Of a stretch of DNA of 64,000 bases, positions 8,479 to 17,270 are shown piece by piece. The notes under the pieces were generated by a model. The model searched no databases and had not been told where the DNA came from. It saw only the letters and a program-made list of their open reading frames with translations. This DNA comes from Flavobacterium pallidum. Its GTDB lineage: Bacteria; Bacteroidota; Bacteroidia; Flavobacteriales; Flavobacteriaceae. Position 1 is the stretch's first letter. Each line of letters starts with the position of its first letter. The stretch lies in the NCBI RefSeq assembly GCF_003097535.1, contig NZ_CP029187.1, positions 3,224,001 through 3,288,000 of the forward strand. The letters are read 5' to 3'. The position numbers and the translations under genes are program-made.

Positions 8479-8507
8479 GCAATGCTAACAAAAATCGCGT
8501 AATTGGG

Positions 8508-8903
8508 ATGCAAAAAACCGCAACTTTACTTGATCGAACTAAGGCTTCAACAATTGATATTTTGTTATTGATTTTAGCAGGCGCTTTTGCAACTCTTGCA
8601 CTTAGCTATTTTGAGAATGTCCCAATTGGGGTGAGACAATCAATATTCATAGCATTGGTACTTTACGAACCAGTTTTTATAATTTTTGGAGGTACCGTTG
8701 GTGATCGATTAATGAATATTAGAGTGCGTAAAAGCGCAAACGAATCTAAAAATATAAACATTTTACAATCTTTAATTCGCTTTATTTTTAAGCTAACATT
8801 CGGTTGGTTTTCGTACATTTCAATATTCAAAAATCCTAGGAAAAGAACCCTTCATGATTTAATCTCAATGACATCAGTAGTAACAATTAAGCACAGCTTG
8901 TAA
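8508..8903 (+). CDS. RDD family membrane protein, copy 1 of 2
   Basis: A 131-aa integral membrane protein. RDD signatures are visible: LLDRTKASTIDILLL at the N-terminus, a second membrane segment (FIALVLYEPVFIIFGGTVGDRLMNIRV) and FKNPRKRTLHDLISMTSVV near the end. Three hydrophobic segments are present. RDD proteins are linked to ion transport in other bacteria; the substrate here is unknown. The stop TAA 8901-8903 lies inside the R'' box of attC 13. A copy at 27032 differs by one residue (Ala to Thr). Confidence 0.8.
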   Translation: MQKTATLLDRTKASTIDILLLILAGAFATLALSYFENVPIGVRQSIFIALVLYEPVFIIFGGTVGDRLMNIRVRKSANESKNINILQSLIRFIFKLTFGWFSYISIFKNPRKRTLHDLISMTSVVTIKHSL

Positions 8904-9030
8904 CAGCGGTTTCACGCAATTGCTGCTTCCCTTGTAAAATGAACGACCTTTTTCCATAACTTCGTTTTGTCCAGCCGAGAATACTCAGTTCCAAATGCCG
9001 CAACTGACGTGAAGCCGCCGGACGTTATAG
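8898..9030 (+). repeat. attC site 13
   Basis: R'' box TTGTAAC and R' box GTTATAG. The R'' box contains the stop codon of the RDD gene. It carries the ...CCAAATGCC 3' allele, while the duplicate cassette's site (attC 39) carries ...CTTCGAAAGCC. Confidence 0.9.
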
Positions 9031-9089
9031 GCAAGCGCACTGAAACGCACAAAATGCTTTAAAGAAGTTTTAACTAAATTTTGAAAATT

Positions 9090-9485
9090 ATGGATTCATT
9101 CGAGCAGTTTTTGAAATATAATTATTTTGAGACCAAAGATTTGTGCTTACATTTTTTGACTTTGGTAACAGCGGTTCTTGTTTTTTCATTAAACTTTGCA
9201 GAAAAAGTATTTAACTTTAAAGAAGCTTCCGGAAAAAGACGGTCAATTATAATTTCAGGATGGTGTTCTTTCATTTTCTCTATAATATTTTGCGGAGTTG
9301 GATTGGCTCTGAATAGTAGAGCTGGTGGTTATGCATTATCAAAGGAATTAAATCAGCTAAATTGTTATTCATTCTGGGCTTATATATTTATTTCCCTCTC
9401 AGGTTGCTTATTTATATTGGGGCTAATATTGACAATGGTTTCAGCTATAACAACAAGAGATGTCACTTTTAAACCTGAGAATTAA
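9090..9485 (+). CDS. Small membrane protein
   Basis: A 131-aa protein with three hydrophobic segments (about residues 21-38, 54-73, 94-115), probably all crossing the inner membrane. No domain recognised. The ATG at 9090 is preferred to an upstream TTG. Single gene of cassette 14. Confidence 0.55.
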   Translation: MDSFEQFLKYNYFETKDLCLHFLTLVTAVLVFSLNFAEKVFNFKEASGKRRSIIISGWCSFIFSIIFCGVGLALNSRAGGYALSKELNQLNCYSFWAYIFISLSGCLFILGLILTMVSAITTRDVTFKPEN

Positions 9486-9493
9486 TAGCCTGC

Positions 9494-9627
9494 CTATAAC
9501 AGCGGTTTCACGCAATTGCTGCTCCTCTTGTAAAATGAACCACCTTTTTTCATAACTTCGTTTTGTCCGCGCCGAGAATACTCAGTTCCAAAAGCCGCAA
9601 CTGACGTGAAGCCGCCGGACGTTAGCT
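9494..9627 (+). repeat. attC site 14
   Basis: R'' box CTATAAC and R' box GTTAGCT. The cassette start GTTATAGGCA pairs with the end TGCCTATAAC. Confidence 0.9.
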
Positions 9628-9636
9628 ACAATTTTA

Positions 9637-10533
9637 ATGAAGATTATGACTTACACGGAAATTTCGAGAATCGTCAAACAAAACTATTTGTCTAAACTTG
9701 AAAATTTTAAAATTGAAAAATTTGAAGATTTAGAAAAATTGCATAATGAGTTAATAAACATAAGAACTGATTTGCATTTTCAATATGGGTTTGACGTTCA
9801 GCCGCATTACCGTGGAGAACAATTATATGGACGCGATATTTTGCCTGGAATCTTTCGTCCTCCATTTTCTAATGATGTTATTTTAGAAAATGCGAGAGCT
9901 ATTGAAACAAATGGCGTGAATATATTCAAAGAAAGAGTTATCAAAAAATACGGCGAAAAGATGCTTTTTAACCTTACTGCCGATACAGAACATTCTGAAA
10001 ATTGGAATCTGTTATTTCAAGCCCAACATGCTGGAGTAAAAACTAATCTAATCGATTTATCAACATCGGTACATCATTCTGCATTTTTTGCTTGTGAACC
10101 TTCTGACAAACACGATGAAAAAGATGCTCAGCTATGGTGCTTACTCGTTCCATCGGAATTCATTTATGGGTATAGTACAAAGTATGACAAACCATGTTAT
10201 ACAATTCTAAACCCATTTGATTTGCAGGAATCATTTATATGTAATGTCCCTACTTTTATGGATAACATTGATGAGAGAACTTATCAATTTAGATTATTTA
10301 GGCAGCATGGAAGACTTTTCACTTCTTCTAATAAAGATTTAAATATTCCTTTAAATAAAAAAGAGTTCTGGGAAAACATGATAATTCGAGTAAAAATTTC
10401 TCCTGAGATTAAAAAAGTCATTTTTAAACAACTCACAGATTCCGGAATAAGTCATAATAAACTAATACTAGAAGATGATGAAGAAGCTGAAAATTTTATC
10501 CAATTGATTAATGAAGACATGAGAAAACTGTAG
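9637..10533 (+). CDS. FRG domain protein
   Basis: A 298-aa soluble protein with the FRG domain pattern: HYRGEQLYGRDILPGIFR at about residues 54-71 and FQAQHAGVKTNLIDLSTSVHH at about 127-148. FRG proteins are recurrent in defence-associated and mobile regions; the biochemical activity is not established from sequence. The stop TAG 10531-10533 overlaps the R'' box of attC 15, so the gene uses the whole cassette. Single gene of cassette 15. Confidence 0.8.
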   Translation: MKIMTYTEISRIVKQNYLSKLENFKIEKFEDLEKLHNELINIRTDLHFQYGFDVQPHYRGEQLYGRDILPGIFRPPFSNDVILENARAIETNGVNIFKERVIKKYGEKMLFNLTADTEHSENWNLLFQAQHAGVKTNLIDLSTSVHHSAFFACEPSDKHDEKDAQLWCLLVPSEFIYGYSTKYDKPCYTILNPFDLQESFICNVPTFMDNIDERTYQFRLFRQHGRLFTSSNKDLNIPLNKKEFWENMIIRVKISPEIKKVIFKQLTDSGISHNKLILEDDEEAENFIQLINEDMRKL

Positions 10534-10665
10534 CTAACAGCGGTTCCCCGCAATTGCTACCTTCCGTGTAAAATGAAACCGCTTTTTCCATAACTTCGTT
10601 TTCTCCGCGCCGAGAATACTCAGTTCCAGATGTCGCAACTGACGCGGAGCCGCCGGACGTTGTGT
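10532..10665 (+). repeat. attC site 15 (both arms changed)
   Basis: R'' box AGCTAAC and R' box GTTGTGT. The left arm reads GGTTCCCCGC and the right arm GCGGAGCC; one of the changed positions is compensated in the opposite arm (A:T replaced by G:C). Confidence 0.85.
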
Positions 10666-10689
10666 GCAATTGTAAAAAACCGTGCCAAA

Positions 10690-11037
10690 TTGAACGAATC
10701 CATATATTACGTTGATAAAGATATTCTCGATTTAATCGAAATAAACTTTGAATTCGTGGAAGCAAAATCTTGGTATAAACTTTATCAAAACAAAACTGAT
10801 AAAAGTTTTTGGCGACTTGATATCTGGGACAAATATCAAACACAGTTTTTCTTAAAATTGGAGACAATATTTGACTGGGAAAACTTTGATGCGCGTGAAT
10901 TAGAAATTAATTTATTGAAAAAGACACGTGGAGTTACTGAAGAAAAATGTAAATGGCAAAACTGTCAGAACAAAGCTTTAAATAATTTAGTTTTTTGCGA
11001 GAAACATGCTTACAAAGAAATGGGAATACGAAAGTAA
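10690..11037 (+). CDS. Hypothetical protein with C-terminal Cys/His cluster
   Basis: A 115-aa protein if translation starts at TTG 10690; no ATG is available in this frame near the cassette start, and the frame is open back into attC 15, so the start is uncertain. The C-terminus has CKWQNC followed by CEKH (spacing C-x4-C...C-x2-H), which could bind zinc. No family recognised. Single gene of cassette 16. Confidence 0.5.
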   Translation: MNESIYYVDKDILDLIEINFEFVEAKSWYKLYQNKTDKSFWRLDIWDKYQTQFFLKLETIFDWENFDARELEINLLKKTRGVTEEKCKWQNCQNKALNNLVFCEKHAYKEMGIRK

Positions 11038-11050
11038 AAACAACAACTGC

Positions 11051-11183
11051 ACACAACAGCGGTTTCACGCAATTGCTGCTTCTCGTGTAAAATGTAACCG
11101 CTTTTTCCATAACTTCGTTCAGTCCAGCCGAGAATACTCAGTTCCAAAAGCCGCAACTGACGTGAAGCCGCCGGACGTTAGCA
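11051..11183 (+). repeat. attC site 16
   Basis: R'' box ACACAAC and R' box GTTAGCA. The cassette start GTTGTGTGCA pairs with the end TGCACACAAC. Confidence 0.9.
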
Positions 11184-11207
11184 GTAATACTAAAAAATAT
11201 TTCAGTA

Positions 11208-11759
11208 ATGAATATCTTTCGAATCACATTGATTATTGTCTTAACGACAATTTCATTTCAAAATGTAAATGCACAAGCCTCTTATTCAGTTGTTCTTGCT
11301 TTTCAACTTTTAGACGAAAACGGTGAAAGGGTTGACTTTGAAACATTTTGCAAAGAGTACGAAATAGCAAATACTTTCGGTAATAACATTAAAGTGTGCG
11401 ATGAAACTGCCAACCAATCATTTGTCACTTTTGATAAAAAAACAAATTATTTTGTACTCGAAATACACACTATCGGCCCTCGTTTCTCGTTTGCATTATA
11501 TCACAATAACAAAGTAATGACCATTTTTATCCCTTTTACTGCCCAAGGTACGCAAAACGCTTTACGATTTTTACAATTCGATGAAGGTGATTACGTAGTT
11601 GACTTGATTAGAACAAAGGAAACCATAAAATTCGATCGTTATGTGGCACCGATTCAAGTCGTTAAAGAAAATAATTGGATCAAGCAACGACACAAGTTTC
11701 TTATGAGTGAATATAAAGGCCAAGAGGATATTTACAGGAATAAATTGAAAGGAAACTAA
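11208..11759 (+). CDS. Secreted hypothetical protein (full copy of the gene cut at position 1)
   Basis: A 183-aa protein with a signal peptide (hydrophobic residues 6-18, cleavage after VNAQA). The mature part is beta-rich (VVLAFQLLDENGERVDF, YFVLEIHTIGPRFSFALYH) and ends in a basic helix. The N-terminal half looks like a small secreted beta domain, but no family is recognised. Its last 111 codons and the site after it repeat positions 1-470. Confidence 0.6.
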   Translation: MNIFRITLIIVLTTISFQNVNAQASYSVVLAFQLLDENGERVDFETFCKEYEIANTFGNNIKVCDETANQSFVTFDKKTNYFVLEIHTIGPRFSFALYHNNKVMTIFIPFTAQGTQNALRFLQFDEGDYVVDLIRTKETIKFDRYVAPIQVVKENNWIKQRHKFLMSEYKGQEDIYRNKLKGN

Positions 11760-11767
11760 AGTACTAC

Positions 11768-11899
11768 TGCTAACAGCGGTTTCACGCAATTACTCATCCC
11801 GTTGTAAAATGAACCGCCTTTTCCATAACCTCGTTCTGTCCAGCCGAGAGTACTCAGTTCCAAAAGCCGCAACTGACGTGAAGCCGCCGGACGTTGTGC
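11768..11899 (+). repeat. attC site 17
   Basis: R'' box TGCTAAC and R' box GTTGTGC. Same as attC 1 except one base in the 3' half. Confidence 0.9.
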
Positions 11900-11937
11900 G
11901 ACATAGTGCCCAAACTGCGTGATAAAAAACAAATAAA

Positions 11938-12336
11938 ATGAAATACTTTTTTCTCATATTTCTTTTTTCGAGCTTTATATGTAAAGCACAAACTTTTGAA
12001 TTGATAAATCAACTGGAAAAGACAAATCAAGATTGCTTGGATAAAGGAATTGATATGTTGGCTTGTTCAAAAAACCATTACAAAATTCTAGACAGTTTAA
12101 TGAATTCTGCTTATAAAAACTTAAAGCGGCAAGTCAAAGACATTAACCGTAAAGACTTAGATTATACACAAAAAAGTTGGTTAAAAAAGCACACTAAGCT
12201 TTTTGCTAATGCATATATTGAAACGAAAAAAGAAGGGTTTGAAGAAGGAACAAAAGATTTTGAAATGGCTTATACTGACAAAAAGAGTCAAATTATCATC
12301 ACATATCTAAGACTAATGGTAAAATCAACTAAGTAA
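11938..12336 (+). CDS. LprI-like secreted protein (DUF1311), copy 2 of 3
   Basis: A 132-aa protein with the same signal peptide and LprI/DUF1311 pattern as the copy at 6554. It differs from that copy at five residues (Glu to Lys in SAYKNL, Arg to His in WLKKHT, Leu to Ile, Arg to Thr, Ile to Thr). The cassette leader is the same. A periplasmic lysozyme-inhibitor-like role is inferred from family. Confidence 0.75.
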   Translation: MKYFFLIFLFSSFICKAQTFELINQLEKTNQDCLDKGIDMLACSKNHYKILDSLMNSAYKNLKRQVKDINRKDLDYTQKSWLKKHTKLFANAYIETKKEGFEEGTKDFEMAYTDKKSQIIITYLRLMVKSTK

Positions 12337-12343
12337 CTACGTC

Positions 12344-12476
12344 GCACAACAGCGGTTTCACGCAATTGCTGCTTCCCTTGTAAAATGAACCACCTTTTTC
12401 CATAACTTCGTTCTGTCCAGCCGAGAGTACTCAGCTTCGAAATCCGCAACTGACGTGAAGCCGCCGGACGTTACAT
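12344..12476 (+). repeat. attC site 18
   Basis: R'' box GCACAAC and R' box GTTACAT. It carries the CTTCGAAA 3' allele, unlike the sites after the other two LprI copies. Confidence 0.9.
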
Positions 12477-12805
12477 GTGGTCGCTCCGCTCTCCGAATGA
12501 ACGTATGTCGTTTGTTGAGAAGTCCGGCTTGTGTTTGAGTAAATTTTACCTCTCTCACTATTTTTCACGGCTCAACTTTGTGGCTACGTTGTGTTAGAGT
12601 AGCCGGGAAAATTGTCATTCTTGTTTGCGATTCTTGTTGCCGAGAGTTCTCTGCGAGACTTAATCGGGACTTAAGTATTGCGCAAAAGGCGTGCGTTGAA
12701 ATCTAACTTAGAAAAAGTGCGTGTGAACTGGAGAATTTAAAAAATGTAATGGAGTGGAGTTTCTCTGTGGTTATTTTGTGTGATTTTGCGAATGTGTCGC
12801 GACCC
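12477..12805 (+). other. Cassette without a gene (type A, copy 1)
   Basis: A 460-bp cassette (12471-12931 with its attC) has no credible reading frame. It is almost the same as the cassette at 25980-26309 and related along its whole length to those at 18987-19340 and 21743-22093. Shared blocks include GCTCCGC near the start, TATTTTTCACGG, GCCGAGAGTTCTCTGC and TGTGTGATTTTGC near the end. The CTTTGTGGTTACTTTGTG-like blocks recall intergenic repeats common in flavobacteria. Function unknown; an RNA or a DNA-level element is possible. Confidence 0.65.
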
Positions 12806-12937
12806 ATGTAACAGCGGTTTCACGCAATTGCTACTTCCCTGGTAAAAGGTAACACCTTTTTCCATAACTTCGTTCAGTCCAGCCGAGAGTACTCGGTTCC
12901 AAAGCCGCAACTGACGTGAAGCCGCCGGACGTTGTGT
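12806..12937 (+). repeat. attC site 19
   Basis: R'' box ATGTAAC and R' box GTTGTGT. More divergent than most in its central part (CTGGTAAAAGGTAAC). Confidence 0.85.
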
Positions 12938-12963
12938 GCAAGTTTTGACCAAACCTGAAATCA

Positions 12964-13467
12964 ATGACGTATAATTGGAATGATATTAAATGGATATTTG
13001 AACCTGATGGAGCATTGCGTGACATATATATTACGAACGTTAATGTTGATGACTGGAAAAATCTTATAGATCTTTTAAATAACGAATTTGTCATCAGGTT
13101 TGGGGTTACACAGCATAATTTTCAATTAAATAAAATCGATAAAAATTATGCTTTACAATACCTTACTTCCAGGACAGACCAAATGGAAAGCAAAACAATT
13201 TCAATTATACTTGATGATATTGTAATTAATTGTCATTTATTTTCTGATTCGGAAATTGAATTTGATATAGATCCAACCGAAATTAAATCTGAAACAGAAC
13301 TCAATAAGATCATAGCATTTATGAAATCGATCAGCAAGCAGCTAAGAAAGCCAATATTTCTAACTGGTGAAAATGATCAAGAATTTCCATTGATAACTAT
13401 TGATGAAGTATCGAATGTTGCGCATTTTTTGACAAAGGCTGAAGCAGTAAAAAAATGGAAGACGTAA
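12964..13467 (+). CDS. Hypothetical cytosolic protein
   Basis: A 167-aa protein without signal peptide or membrane segment. Alternating strands and helices (YITNVNVDDWKNLIDLLN at about residues 22-39; SIILDDIVINCHLF at about 80-93) suggest a compact alpha/beta fold of the kind seen in small immunity-type proteins, but no family is recognised. Single gene of cassette 20. Confidence 0.55.
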   Translation: MTYNWNDIKWIFEPDGALRDIYITNVNVDDWKNLIDLLNNEFVIRFGVTQHNFQLNKIDKNYALQYLTSRTDQMESKTISIILDDIVINCHLFSDSEIEFDIDPTEIKSETELNKIIAFMKSISKQLRKPIFLTGENDQEFPLITIDEVSNVAHFLTKAEAVKKWKT

Positions 13468-13479
13468 AATTAAACCTGC

Positions 13480-13612
13480 ACACAACAGCGGCTTCACGCA
13501 ATTGCTGCTACCCTTGTAAAATGAATCTCCTTTTTCCATAACTTCGTTCTGTCCAGCCGAGAGTACTCAGTTTCGAAAGCCGCAACTGACGTGAAGCCGC
13601 CGGACGTTAACT
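13480..13612 (+). repeat. attC site 20
   Basis: R'' box ACACAAC and R' box GTTAACT. The left arm reads GCGGCTTCACG, which restores full Watson-Crick pairing with the right arm CGTGAAGCCGC. Confidence 0.9.
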
Positions 13613-13630
13613 GCCATTTAATGACAAACT

Positions 13631-14482
13631 ATGGGGAATGTAATCTTTAATAAAATTCTTGAAGAAAAGATTGAATTCTTCAAATTCGCTTTTCAACAAA
13701 CTTCTAAAGATATTTTTTTTGATGAAGATTCAAAGAAATTAATTCATCCTGGAGAATTTGGTACTTACCGAGAAGCAATCTGTAAAGATTTTCTAAGATT
13801 TTTTATTCCAATGCGACTTGATATTAGCACTGGTTTTTTAATAGTCGACTCTGGAAATGTTAGTAAACAGTGTGATTTAATAGTTTATGATCGCAATAAC
13901 ACACCATTAATAGAGAACGCTGAAAGGCAACGTTTCTTTCCGGTTGAAACGGTTTGCGCGATTGGAGAAATAAAATCAGATTTAAGTAAAAATAACTTTA
14001 AAGAGGCATTAAATAAGTTAGCTCGAAATAAACGTATCAAAGAAGGTATGTCACACCCCACGGTTTTAAAAAGAGACCATCCTGGAAAATTTACTCCAAA
14101 TGTATATCCTTATGATAATATTTTCTCTTTTCTGATTTGTAATAAATTAGATTTTAAATTGGATAACATCTGTGACGAAATTGACTCATTATATGAAGAT
14201 GATATATTGCAAAACCAAAAGCATAACTTAATCCTAAGCATTAACGACGGAGTTCTGCTTTACAGAGATGATAATGATAAAAGTATGATGTATTCGCACA
14301 TGGGTCTGAAACCATTAAAAAATTCATTTATAACGCCCGATAAAAACGTCAATTGTCATTTTTTCTATGCCTGTTCTTATATATTCATGGGAACAACATC
14401 CGCTAGTATTTATTATCCAGAAATAAGTGATTATATAGGAGATAGTTTTAGTGGCGGTTTACAATTTAACCAAACAAAATAA
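13631..14482 (+). CDS. DUF6602 domain protein (nuclease-like)
   Basis: A 283-aa protein matching DUF6602: a helical N-terminus, then LDISTGFLIVDSGNVSKQCDLIVYD at about residues 66-91 and FFPVETVCAIGEIKSDL at about 101-117. The CDLIVYD...GEIKS pair fits the D...ExK core of the PD-(D/E)xK superfamily. These proteins are common next to defence genes. Function is inferred from the fold motif only. Single gene of cassette 21. Confidence 0.65.
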   Translation: MGNVIFNKILEEKIEFFKFAFQQTSKDIFFDEDSKKLIHPGEFGTYREAICKDFLRFFIPMRLDISTGFLIVDSGNVSKQCDLIVYDRNNTPLIENAERQRFFPVETVCAIGEIKSDLSKNNFKEALNKLARNKRIKEGMSHPTVLKRDHPGKFTPNVYPYDNIFSFLICNKLDFKLDNICDEIDSLYEDDILQNQKHNLILSINDGVLLYRDDNDKSMMYSHMGLKPLKNSFITPDKNVNCHFFYACSYIFMGTTSASIYYPEISDYIGDSFSGGLQFNQTK

Positions 14483-14487
14483 ACGGC

Positions 14488-14621
14488 AGTTAACAGCGGT
14501 TTCACGCAATTGCTGCTTCCCATGTAAAATGAACCACCTTTTTCCATAACTTCGTTCTGTCCACGCCGAGAATACTCAGTTCCAAAAGCAGCAACTGACG
14601 TGAAGCCGCCGGACGTTACCT
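14488..14621 (+). repeat. attC site 21
   Basis: R'' box AGTTAAC and R' box GTTACCT. The right arm starts AGCAGCAAC rather than AGCCGCAAC. Confidence 0.9.
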
Positions 14622-14639
14622 GCAATATTACAAGACGTT

Positions 14640-15671
14640 ATGACCACACAAGAAGAAATTGAAAAAGTACATGGGCAAGGAACTCATGTTGTTATTTTAG
14701 GAGCTGGAGCATCTTATGCTTCAACACTATTTACCCCCGAAAAAAATGGTAAACGGCTTCCTTTAATGAAAAATATAATCGATGTAGTTGGTCTAAATTA
14801 TGTCATAAACACACTTCCTAAAGAATATATTTCATTAAAAGAAGATTTTGAGTCTTTATATAGTAAGTTGTCAAATTCGGCAGAATTCGCACACGAAAAA
14901 TACTTGATTGAAGAAGGAATATATAATTATTTTAAAGAGCTTGAATTACCCGATGAACCAACAATTTACGATTATTTGGTTTTAGCTTTGAGACGTAATA
15001 AAGATGTTATTGCAACTTTCAACTGGGATCCATTTCTATATAAAGCATATTTGAGAAACGGCGAATTTGTGAAAAGTCCTGGAATTCTTTTCCTCCATGG
15101 ATGTGTTTCAATCGGCTATGATAAAATAGATGGATCATCTGGTCCGGCTGGTTGGACATCAAAAAAAACTCTACGAGATTTCGAACCAACCGAATTACTT
15201 TACCCCGTTGAAAAAAAAGATTATAATAGTGATCCTTACATCAAAGGTCAATGGGATGCACTTTCTGAAGAATTAAAAATTGCAGAGAGAGTAACAGTAT
15301 TCGGATATTCGGCACCAGTAAGTGATGTTGAAGCAATTGAACTATTACAAAAAGCTTGGGGAAATGTTAAACAAAGAGCAATGTAAGAATTCGAACTCAT
15401 TGATATACGTGAGGAAGATGAAGTTAAAAAATCTTGGAATACATTTATACATTCACATCATTATCATTATAGTAAAGATTATTTCGATTCATCATTAGCT
15501 TTACATCCCCGAAGAAGTGTAGAAAGTTATAGGCATTGGGCATTACCATTAACTCCAAACGACATGTTTCAGGATTGCAACAAAATTCCAAACAACTTCA
15601 AAACGTTAGAAGAACTTTGGAAATGGCACGAACCGTTAATTGAAGCTGAAAAAAAATTTTATGGTGAATAA
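14640..15671 (+). pseudogene. SIR2-like protein interrupted by an in-frame TAA
   Basis: The first 248 codons encode a SIR2-like domain: VVILGAGASYAS near residue 20 (nucleotide-binding Gly motif), VIATFNWDPFLY, FLHG, and VTVFGYSAPVSDVEA near 225. TAA at 15384-15386 ends this part. The same frame then continues for 94 sense codons (starting EFELIDIREEDEVKKSW) to TAA 15669-15671, just before attC 22. A CAA to TAA change would explain it. SIR2 domains in defence systems hydrolyse or bind NAD; the intact ancestor was probably about 343 aa. Confidence 0.7.
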
Positions 15672-15682
15672 GTAGATACTGC

Positions 15683-15815
15683 AGGTAACAGCGGTTTCAC
15701 GCAATTGCTGCTTCCCTTGTAAAATGAACCACCTTTTTCCATAACTTCGTTTTGTCCAGCCGAGAGTACTCAGCTTCGAAAGCCGCAACTGACGTGAAGC
15801 CGCCGGACGTTAACT
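15683..15815 (+). repeat. attC site 22
   Basis: R'' box AGGTAAC and R' box GTTAACT. The cassette start GTTACCTGCA pairs with the end TGCAGGTAAC. Confidence 0.9.
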
Positions 15816-15824
15816 GCAACCAGC

Positions 15825-16373
15825 ATGCGTGAACTTAAGCATCTTGACATCAACAAAAGTATCGAAGCAAAAAAACTAATTTTCTCGGAAAGTTGGTTTG
15901 ACAAATTTGATAGAGTTTTTATATACTTCATACATGGCGTTTTGTCTATTTGTCCTTTTTTGATATATTTCGATCCTTACAAATCCAAAACTACTGGACT
16001 CGAGTATTACCTTATTTTTATACTTAGTGTCTTTGGAATTTACTCGATTTATAAAAAAGCAACCGAGAAAAACTTGACAGAAATAGTTGGATCGGCGGAC
16101 ATAACATATAATAAAGAGTTATTGATGAAATATTGTGCCAAAAGAGGTTTTGACCTTTACCGTGATTCTAAAAAGCTGATAATTTACAATTCCAACCATA
16201 CTTTTGGATTCGGTTCTGACAATAATACGAGTAGAATCATATTTTTTGATAAAGATAAATTATTGGTAACCGTGATAAAAGATGGTTTCAGAGCAAATCC
16301 ACCCATTTTATTTTCGGATACTCTTTTTAAACGAGAAATTAAAAACCTTTTCAAAATCACTGGCAGCAGTTAA
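15825..16373 (+). CDS. Hypothetical membrane protein
   Basis: A 182-aa protein with two hydrophobic segments (about residues 29-48 and 60-76) followed by a ~100-residue cytosolic beta-rich tail (FDLYRDSKKLIIYN, RIIFFDKDKLLVTVI). The arrangement is like small bacterial membrane proteins with a C-terminal PH-like part, but I do not recognise a family. The stop TAA 16371-16373 falls in the R'' box of attC 23. Confidence 0.55.
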   Translation: MRELKHLDINKSIEAKKLIFSESWFDKFDRVFIYFIHGVLSICPFLIYFDPYKSKTTGLEYYLIFILSVFGIYSIYKKATEKNLTEIVGSADITYNKELLMKYCAKRGFDLYRDSKKLIIYNSNHTFGFGSDNNTSRIIFFDKDKLLVTVIKDGFRANPPILFSDTLFKREIKNLFKITGSS

Positions 16374-16500
16374 CAGCGGTTTCACGCAATTGCTACTTCC
16401 CTTGTAAAATAAACGACCTTTTTCCATAACTTCGTCCTGTCCAGCCGAGAGTACTCAGTTCCAAAAGCCGCAACTGACGTGAAGCCGCCGGACGTTATGC
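16368..16500 (+). repeat. attC site 23
   Basis: R'' box AGTTAAC and R' box GTTATGC. R'' contains the stop codon of the preceding gene. Confidence 0.9.
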
Positions 16501-16510
16501 ACAATTATAT

Positions 16511-17101
16511 ATGACGAAATTCCTAATCATCCCGTTTTTTTTAACTTGCATAAGCTATTCTCAACGAATAAGTTACACGCTGTATTTAAATGACCAGTGT
16601 GAAAATGAGATAAAACTTGCTGAAATTTATTGGCTTGAAAAAGATTCAGTTACATACCATTCTTTTTCAGGGGAACCTATTACAGTGCCTCAATTTGGCA
16701 TTTACAAACTAATTGCTCCAGAATTAGATGAAGAATTCGAAATAAATGTTAAAGAAAACACAAACTCTGATACTTTAAATTTACCTTCAATTAAATCATT
16801 TGTTCATCAATTAAATGGCTCTTTCAAAAAAGGAATAAGTGAGTCGGCGATGCGTGAATTAAGATTAAAAATGTCAGCGCAATATTTTGAGTGCGGTATT
16901 ACTTGTAACGGAAATAAAGTCAGCAAATATTCAAACGGGAAAATTCGCTTTATTGGAACATTTGAAAACGGTTTCCCTATTGGAGAATTTAAAACGTATT
17001 ATCAAAATGGAAATATTAAAGAAGTTAGTTTTTACGAAGCAGATGCTTTAATAAAATCTCTAAAACTATACGACCTCAATGGAAATTTAATCCAGCAATA
17101 A
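16511..17101 (+). CDS. Secreted protein with MORN-like repeats
   Basis: A 196-aa protein with a signal peptide (cleavage near SYSQ). The first part of the mature protein is a beta domain. Residues ~140-180 contain MORN/YwqK-type repeats: YSNGKIRFIGTFENGFPIG, then FKTYYQNGNIKEVSFY. These repeats are common in secreted Bacteroidota proteins and in YwqK-family proteins. Specific role unknown. Single gene of cassette 24. Confidence 0.65.
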   Translation: MTKFLIIPFFLTCISYSQRISYTLYLNDQCENEIKLAEIYWLEKDSVTYHSFSGEPITVPQFGIYKLIAPELDEEFEINVKENTNSDTLNLPSIKSFVHQLNGSFKKGISESAMRELRLKMSAQYFECGITCNGNKVSKYSNGKIRFIGTFENGFPIGEFKTYYQNGNIKEVSFYEADALIKSLKLYDLNGNLIQQ

Positions 17102-17105
17102 CTGT

Positions 17106-17238
17106 GCATAACAGCGGTTTCACGCAATTGCTGCTTTCCTTGTAAAATGAACTTCTTTTTTCCATAACTTCGTTTAGTCTCGCCGAGAATACTCAGTTCC
17201 AAATGCCGCAACTGACGTGAAGCCGCCGGACGTTAACG
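17106..17238 (+). repeat. attC site 24
   Basis: R'' box GCATAAC and R' box GTTAACG. The cassette start GTTATGCACA pairs with the end TGTGCATAAC. Confidence 0.9.
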
Positions 17239-17270
17239 GCAACCGTGAACCAAAATCCCGCAAAAACAAT

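Noticed and set aside
8457..8507. Open frames beginning MKPPDV at the 3' end of many attC sites (for example 8457, 17217, 20901, 25364, 61979)
   Set aside because: They start at a GTG inside the conserved right arm GTGAAGCCGCCGGACGTT. The sequence is constrained as a recombination site, and each cassette gene has an ATG with a proper domain start or signal peptide further on.
7461..15386. Programmed stop read-through or a recoded genetic code
   Set aside because: Two different stop types are involved and there are only three cases; core genes use the standard code. Nonsense mutation is simpler.
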